A DNA stretch of 64,000 nucleotides from positions 62,001 through 126,000 of the forward strand of contig JADLFG010000015.1 in the NCBI GenBank assembly GCA_020845695.1. The letters are read 5' to 3'. This DNA comes from Thermoleophilia bacterium (lineage in GTDB: Bacteria > Actinomycetota > Thermoleophilia > Gaiellales > Gaiellaceae). The notes beneath the pieces are model-generated. The model did not search any database and was not told where the DNA came from. It saw only the letters and a list, made by a program, of their open reading frames with translations. The stretch's first letter is position 1, and each line of letters opens with the position of its first letter. A program made the translations under genes and the position numbers. Below, piece after piece: positions 60,168-64,000 of the stretch.

Positions 60168-60290
60168 GGCCCTGCCTCCTTCGGTTGGGTTGCGTGCCGG
60201 CGGCGGGCGGGTGGAACCGGGCTCGACGCTCCGGCACCGCCACCCTCCCCTTCCCCGCCGGGTCGGGTCTCGGGTCGCCGGATTCTAGCC
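60168..60290 (-). promoter_or_regulatory. rpsB promoter and leader
   Basis: On the minus strand TAGAAT (60287 to 60282) is a plausible -10, overlapping the rluD stop. The transcript would have a leader of about 108 bases ending in GAAGGAGG before the GTG. Leaders of S2 mRNAs carry autoregulatory structures in several bacteria; I cannot show one here beyond GC-rich self-complementarity. Confidence 0.4.
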
Positions 60291-61214
60291 AACCGCCCCC
60301 GCCGCCGGGGTGACGCGCCCGCGGGCGCGCTCGAGCGCGGCGGCGAGGTCCGCCGGCAGGGCCGACTCGACGTCCACCGGCTCGCCGCTGGCGGGGTGCG
60401 GGAAGGCGAGCCGGGCGGCGTGCAGGAACTGCCGCGCCAGACCGAGCTCGCCGGGCCGGCCGTAGACGGGGTCACCTGCGACGGGCAGCCCGATCGCGGC
60501 AAGATGCACGCGGATCTGATGCGTGCGGCCGGTCTCGAGCCGCACGCGGAGGAGCGCGTGCGCCGCCAGCAGCTCCGCGACCTCGAACTGCGTGATCGCC
60601 TCCCGCGGTGAGGCCGTGTCGAGCGAGTTGCGGGTCGGGTCGGTGCGGTCGCGCCCGATCGGCGCCTCGATCCGCCCCCGCCACGAGCGGGGACGGCCGC
60701 ATGCGAGCGCCAGGTACTCCCTGGTCAGCTCGCGACGGCGAAGCAGCCGCTGGAGCCGCCTCTGGGTCTCGGCGTCGCGGGCGACGACGAGCAGGCCCGA
60801 GGTGTCGCGGTCGAGCCGGTGGACGATCCCGGGCCGGCCGGGCTCCCCGCCGCCCGCGACCCCGTGCCCGAGCAGGCCGTGGACGAGCGTGCCGGTGGCG
60901 TGGCCCGCGGACGGGTGCACGACCATCCCGGGCGGCTTGTCGACGACGAGCAGGTGCTCGTCCTCGTACGCGACCGTGAGCTCGAGCGCCTCGGGCCGCA
61001 GGCTGGGCGGCTCGCTGCCGGGCAGGTCGACCACGACTTCCTCCCCACCCTCGAGCCGCCGGCTCTTCGGCGCCGCCCGGCCGTCGAGCGTGACCCGCCC
61101 CGCCGCGAGCAGGCGCTCTGCCTCGGAGCGGGAGCCGACGGCGGCGACCGTCGCGAGCCAGCGGTCGAGCCGCTCGCCCGCCGCTCCGGCCGGGACGGCG
61201 AGGCGGAGCTCCAC
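60285..61214 (-). CDS. rluD: RluD-type 23S rRNA pseudouridine synthase
   Basis: A 309-residue RluA-family synthase. The N-terminal S4 domain (about 14-75) precedes the catalytic domain, with DEHLLVVDKPPGMVVHPSAGH, the catalytic Asp in GIVHRLDRDTSGLLVVAR (key part HRLDRDTSG), and LETGRTHQIRVHL. lspA upstream is its usual neighbour. GTG at 61214. Confidence 0.93.
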   Translation of the reverse strand: MELRLAVPAGAAGERLDRWLATVAAVGSRSEAERLLAAGRVTLDGRAAPKSRRLEGGEEVVVDLPGSEPPSLRPEALELTVAYEDEHLLVVDKPPGMVVHPSAGHATGTLVHGLLGHGVAGGGEPGRPGIVHRLDRDTSGLLVVARDAETQRRLQRLLRRRELTREYLALACGRPRSWRGRIEAPIGRDRTDPTRNSLDTASPREAITQFEVAELLAAHALLRVRLETGRTHQIRVHLAAIGLPVAGDPVYGRPGELGLARQFLHAARLAFPHPASGEPVDVESALPADLAAALERARGRVTPAAGAVG

Positions 61215-61221
61215 GCGGGCC

Positions 61222-61755
61222 TCAGGCCTGCGCGTGGCGGCGCGGGTGCAGGCGCGGGCGCCGCTCCCCGATCACGAAGATCGCGAGCAGCACGATCACG
61301 CCGACCGTGATGAAGACGTCGCCGAGGTTGAACGCCGGCCAGTAGTCGGGATCGAGGAAATCGGTCACGTACCCCTGCCTGAGCCGGTCGGCGAGGTTGG
61401 AGACGCTGCCCCCGAGCAGAAAGCCGAACGCGACCGGCAGGAACGGGTGGCGGGCGCCGGCCCGGGCGAAGTAGAACAGCATCCAGGCGACCGCGACCGC
61501 GGTCAGGATCGTGACGGGCGACGCGGCGCCGGGGAACAGGCCGAACGCGATCCCCGTGTTGCGGATGTGGTGGAGGGAGAAGAAGCTGGTCACCTCGACC
61601 GCGTCCCCGAGCGCGAGCCGTGAGCGCACGATCTCCTTCGTGACCTGGTCGGCGGCGACACCCGCGCAGGCGACGATCAGCATCGCCGCCCACTGGCGCC
61701 GCCCCGCGGCGACGGCGCGAGACACGACCGAGACGGCGAGGCGCCCGTCGGTCAC
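61222..61755 (-). CDS. lspA: Lipoprotein signal peptidase
   Basis: LspA cleaves prolipoprotein signal peptides in the membrane. The 177-residue protein has four hydrophobic helices and the family's conserved boxes: DQVTKEIVR, HIRNTGIAFG, GGSVSNLADRL with its catalytic Asp, and FNLGDVFITVG with the second Asp. GTG at 61755 was chosen; the frame is open further upstream into the dksA-like gene. Confidence 0.94.
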   Translation of the reverse strand: MTDGRLAVSVVSRAVAAGRRQWAAMLIVACAGVAADQVTKEIVRSRLALGDAVEVTSFFSLHHIRNTGIAFGLFPGAASPVTILTAVAVAWMLFYFARAGARHPFLPVAFGFLLGGSVSNLADRLRQGYVTDFLDPDYWPAFNLGDVFITVGVIVLLAIFVIGERRPRLHPRRHAQA

Positions 61756-61793
61756 GGGGACGGTCCGCCCGTCGGTTGTGTTCGCGGGCGCCC

Positions 61794-62138
61794 TCAGCCC
61801 CGCTCCTCCAGCCGCTTGCAGTCGATGCACAGGATGGCGTACGGCTTCGCCTCCAGGCGCGCCTCGCCGATCGGCTGCTCGCAACGCCCGCAGGTGCCGT
61901 AGGTCCCGCGGTCGATCCGCGCGAGCGCGGCGTCAATCGCCGCGAGCACGTGCGCCGAGCTCTCCTCGAGCGAGTAGTCGAGCTCGCGGTCGACGGTCAC
62001 GCTAGCCGTGTCGGCCATGCCGGTCTCCGGCATCTCCTCGTCCATCGAGCCCGAGTTCTCCGCCTGCAGATGCTCGATCGCGCTGACCACCCGCTGCCGC
62101 TCGTCGAGGAGGAGCCCCCGGAAGCGCTCGATGTTCAC
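61794..62138 (-). CDS. DksA/TraR family C4 zinc-finger protein
   Basis: A 114-residue protein with an N-terminal helical coiled coil and a C-terminal C4 zinc finger: GTCGRCEQPIGEARL followed by ILCIDCKR. Proteins of this class act at the RNA polymerase secondary channel in proteobacteria. In actinobacteria and Firmicutes the class is often called TraR/DksA or YteA-like and its role is unclear. GTG at 62138 overlaps the yggU stop by four bases. Confidence 0.88.
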   Translation of the reverse strand: MNIERFRGLLLDERQRVVSAIEHLQAENSGSMDEEMPETGMADTASVTVDRELDYSLEESSAHVLAAIDAALARIDRGTYGTCGRCEQPIGEARLEAKPYAILCIDCKRLEERG

Positions 62139-62458
62139 GTCGTCTCCCTTCGCTGGCCGGCGGCGAGGAGCCGCTCGATCTCGTCGTTGGTCATGCCGTC
62201 CACCTCGATCACCTTATCCCGCGACGCCCCTCCGGAGGCGAGGCGAACGCGCGCTGCGGGCAGGCCGAGCGTCGCCGCGACCAGCTCGACCAGCGCCTGA
62301 TTCGCCCGCCCGCGTTCCGCGGGCGCGGCAACACGTGCTTTCCAGCCATCTCCGTGGCGTCCGACGATCTCGCTCCGTGCGGCCCCGGGGGAGACGCGCA
62401 GCGAAACGCGCGCCGGCCGGTCGGGTGACCGCCTGCCGGCCGCGCCAGTGTATCCCAT
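62135..62458 (-). CDS. yggU: YggU family protein (DUF167)
   Basis: A 107-residue DUF167 protein of unknown function. Family features: VSLRVSPGAARSEIVGRHG, VAAPAERGRANQALVELVAATLG (key part ERGRANQAL) and GASRDKVIEVDG. It is regularly encoded with yggS, yggT and sepF near the division genes. ATG at 62458, 17 bases after the divIVA stop. Confidence 0.87.
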   Translation of the reverse strand: MGYTGAAGRRSPDRPARVSLRVSPGAARSEIVGRHGDGWKARVAAPAERGRANQALVELVAATLGLPAARVRLASGGASRDKVIEVDGMTNDEIERLLAAGQRRETT

Positions 62459-62475
62459 GACGGCGCCCGGTCCGA

Positions 62476-62952
62476 TCAGGCCGCCTGGCCGGGCAGCCTC
62501 AATTCGCCCGTGTCCTCGAGCTCCGGGCGCTCGGAGAGCTGGCCGAGCGCGGCCTCGAGGTCGGCGCGGATCGCCGCGCGCGCGGCCTGCAGCCGGCGGA
62601 TCTCGACGAGCAGCCGCTCCCGCTCCGCCTCCGCCCCGTTGACGATCTCGCGCGCCTTCAGCCGGCCCTCCTCTACGGTCAGCTCGTAGTCGCGCCGGCC
62701 CTGCGTGCGAAGATCCTCGGCGGCCCGCTCGGCGGACATCATCGTGTCGCGCAGCAGCCGCTCGAGGTCACGGAAGCGGGCCAGCTCGCCCTCGAGCCGC
62801 TCGACGTCGTCGCGGAGGTCGGCGCGCTCGCGCCACGCCTCCTCGTAGCTCGCGGCGATCTGCTCGAGCAGCCGCTTCGTCGCCCTCGTGCTGTACCCAC
62901 CGGGCGCGCGCCGCAGCCGCACGTGGCGGATCTCGACCGGCGTGATCGTCAT
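62476..62952 (-). CDS. DivIVA-domain coiled-coil protein
   Basis: A 158-residue DivIVA/Wag31-like protein, predicted to sit at curved membranes and guide growth or division. The N-terminal DivIVA module has ITPVEIRHVRLRRAPGGYSTRATKRLLEQI (key part VEIRHVRLRRAPGGY), where the usual F-x2-x3-RGY pattern is partly altered. A long Glu/Arg/Leu coiled coil (about 35-140) follows. ATG at 62952; yggT ends one base upstream. Confidence 0.87.
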   Translation of the reverse strand: MTITPVEIRHVRLRRAPGGYSTRATKRLLEQIAASYEEAWRERADLRDDVERLEGELARFRDLERLLRDTMMSAERAAEDLRTQGRRDYELTVEEGRLKAREIVNGAEAERERLLVEIRRLQAARAAIRADLEAALGQLSERPELEDTGELRLPGQAA

Positions 62953-62953
62953 C

Positions 62954-63268
62954 TCACCGTAGTTGTTCGATGCCGGCGACGATCAACCTCCACGCGGCCG
63001 AGAGGGCGAGGATGCCGAGGATCGGCGAGAGGTCGAGCCCGAGCCCGCCCAGCCGCAGCGCCGGCAGGAGGCGGCGAAACAGCGCCAGGTAGGGGTTGAC
63101 CGTGTCGTGGAGGAAGCGCTGGCAGCGTGACAGCCACGGGCTGTAGGGAAGCCGGATCCACGACGTCAGGATGTAGACGAAGATCAGGAGCAGGTAGACG
63201 TAGTAGAGCGCCGTGACGAAGCGGACCGCCGTCGAGACCGCATCCGCGAGCACCATCGCACCGAGCAT
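62954..63268 (-). CDS. yggT: YggT family membrane protein
   Basis: A 104-residue YggT/YlmG protein with two hydrophobic regions, about 15-40 and 78-98, separated by the conserved WIRLPYSPWLSRCQRFLHDTVNPYL-type loop (key parts LPYSPW, TVNPYL) and LRLGGLGLDLSPI. Such proteins are linked to division or osmotic stress. ATG at 63268; an ATG at 63256 is possible. Confidence 0.9.
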   Translation of the reverse strand: MLGAMVLADAVSTAVRFVTALYYVYLLLIFVYILTSWIRLPYSPWLSRCQRFLHDTVNPYLALFRRLLPALRLGGLGLDLSPILGILALSAAWRLIVAGIEQLR

Positions 63269-63288
63269 CGCGGCCGGCCGCTTCCGGC

Positions 63289-63846
63289 CTAGGCCTGGTT
63301 GAAGAAGCCGCGCTCGAGCATCCGCGCGCGCTCCTCCGCAGACACTTCGACGTTCCGGGGGGTGAGCAGGAACACCTTGTCCGCGACGCGCTGCATGCCG
63401 CCGTTGAGCGCGTACGTGAGGCCGCTCGAGAAGTCGATCAGCCGCTTCGCCAGCTCCGGGTCGGCGTTCTGGAGGTTCAGGATCACGGGAACCGAGTCCT
63501 TGAACTTGTCGGCGATCGCCTGCGCGTCGTTGAAGCTGCGCGGCATCACGAGGTGGACCCGCTGCGACGAGCCGGAGCCCTGGACGGCCTCGAGCGGCGG
63601 GCGGGCCGGCGCGCGCCTCGGCGCGGGCGCGGCCTGCGTCCGGGCGGGAGCGTCGGGCTCCGACCAGTCGTCGAACTCCTCCGCGCGCGCCGTCCGGGCG
63701 CGATGGAGCCGGCGCACGTTCGGTCGCTCGGAGTAGCTGCGCTCGAGCTCGGCCTCGGCCGAGAACTCCTCGTCCCAGTACCCGTCCTCCTCATCGGCGA
63801 TGCCGAAGTAGACGAGCGCCCGGTTCCAAACGTTGCCGAGTCCCAT
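63289..63846 (-). CDS. sepF: Cell division protein SepF
   Basis: SepF anchors FtsZ to the membrane in bacteria lacking FtsA. The 185-residue product has an amphipathic N-terminal helix (GLGNVWNRALVYFG), an acidic Pro-rich linker, and the SepF core from about 95 with RVHLVMPRSFNDAQAIADKF (key part RSFNDAQAI), VILNLQNADPELAKRLIDF (key part VILNLQ) and FFNQ at the end. ATG at 63846 lies nine bases after a TAACAT that overlaps the yggS stop. Confidence 0.94.
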   Translation of the reverse strand: MGLGNVWNRALVYFGIADEEDGYWDEEFSAEAELERSYSERPNVRRLHRARTARAEEFDDWSEPDAPARTQAAPAPRRAPARPPLEAVQGSGSSQRVHLVMPRSFNDAQAIADKFKDSVPVILNLQNADPELAKRLIDFSSGLTYALNGGMQRVADKVFLLTPRNVEVSAEERARMLERGFFNQA

Positions 63847-63858
63847 TTGCTCGAAATG

Positions 63859-64000
63859 TTACCGCCCGAAGAGAACGGATCCGACCCGGACGAAGGTCGC
63901 GCCCTCCTCCGCTGCCACCCGGTAGTCCTGGGTCGTGCCCATCGACAGCTCGGCCAGGCCGTGCTCGCCGGCGAGCAGGGCGAGCTCCCGGAAGTGGGGA
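63859..64000 (-). CDS. yggS: YggS/PLPBP family pyridoxal phosphate homeostasis protein, C-terminal part
   Basis: The window ends inside this gene. The 46 visible residues run PHFRELALLAGEH, then LSMGTTQDYRVAAEEGATFVRVGSVLFGR to the stop, the typical C-terminal motif (SMGMSxDxxxAIxxGATxVRVG). YggS binds PLP and buffers vitamin B6 levels. Its partner genes sepF, yggT and divIVA follow in order. Confidence 0.9.
   Translation of the reverse strand, partial: PHFRELALLAGEHGLAELSMGTTQDYRVAAEEGATFVRVGSVLFGR

Overview
The window is very GC-rich and almost entirely coding, with frequent GTG starts. Gene order (rimP-nusA-ylxR-infB, rpsO-pnp, dapB-dapA-rnj-ftsK, cinA-recA-recX-rny-miaB-miaA-dapF-hflX, ispG-rseP-dxr-cdsA-uppS-frr-pyrH-tsf-rpsB, yggS-sepF-yggT-divIVA-lspA-rluD) is that of an actinomycete chromosome. 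An RsiG-like protein, a GarA-type FHA protein, an FtsR-type MerR regulator and a fused sugar-nucleotidyltransferase/pseudo-mutase fit Actinomycetota. A deep class such as Thermoleophilia is my best guess, from gene content only. No mobile element, prophage or CRISPR array is visible.

Layout. 1-10532 (+): end of dtd, then the translation/ribosome-assembly run (rimP, nusA, ylxR, infB, ylxP, rbfA, nrnA, truB, ribF, rpsO, pnp). 10580-28262 (+): a reductase flavoprotein, an M16 peptidase, dapB, dapA, RNase J, FtsK, a small membrane protein, rodZ, cinA, thpR, recA, recX, RNase Y, miaB, miaA and dapF. 28244-31301 (-): dapD-dapC-dapE, so most of the succinylase route to meso-diaminopimelate lies in this window. 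31365-33555 (+): hflX, dut, nudix. 33560-35922: gatD (-), a sulfotransferase (+) and a protein made of homing-endonuclease-associated repeats (+). 35930-38014: two convergent sigma-70 genes. 38015-39879: a DUF4015-type secreted glycosidase-like gene between two unusual non-coding stretches. 39880-47807 (mostly -): small proteins, apt, a MerR regulator, an FHA protein, an RsiG-like protein, a fused sugar-nucleotide enzyme, pgsA, proC, a cupin protein and a membrane protein. Next come tRNA-Pro and a small ORF. 48509-60167 (-): trpB2, an XRE regulator, proS, ispG, rseP, dxr, cdsA, uppS, frr, pyrH, tsf, rpsB. 60285-64000 (-): rluD, lspA, dksA-like, yggU, divIVA, yggT, sepF and the end of yggS.

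Shared logic. Many neighbours overlap by GTGA or ATGA, implying translational coupling. At least sixteen genes have a TANNNT-like -10 element 6-10 nt before the start codon and no room for a ribosome binding site, so leaderless mRNAs seem common. Genes that do have leaders (pnp, rny, recA, rpsB, trpB, the sigma gene at 38014) carry Shine-Dalgarno sequences and, for pnp and rny, hairpins.

Most interesting: a DapF with serine at both catalytic cysteine positions; an RsiG-type cyclic-di-GMP-binding signature in a 93-residue protein next to FHA and MerR regulators; a fused NDP-sugar enzyme whose mutase domain lacks its catalytic motifs; a zinc-finger-like tail on NusA; a repeat-only DNA-binding candidate beside a sigma gene; DnaA-box-like clusters around a glycosidase-like gene; and a hairpin that hides the rny ribosome binding site.
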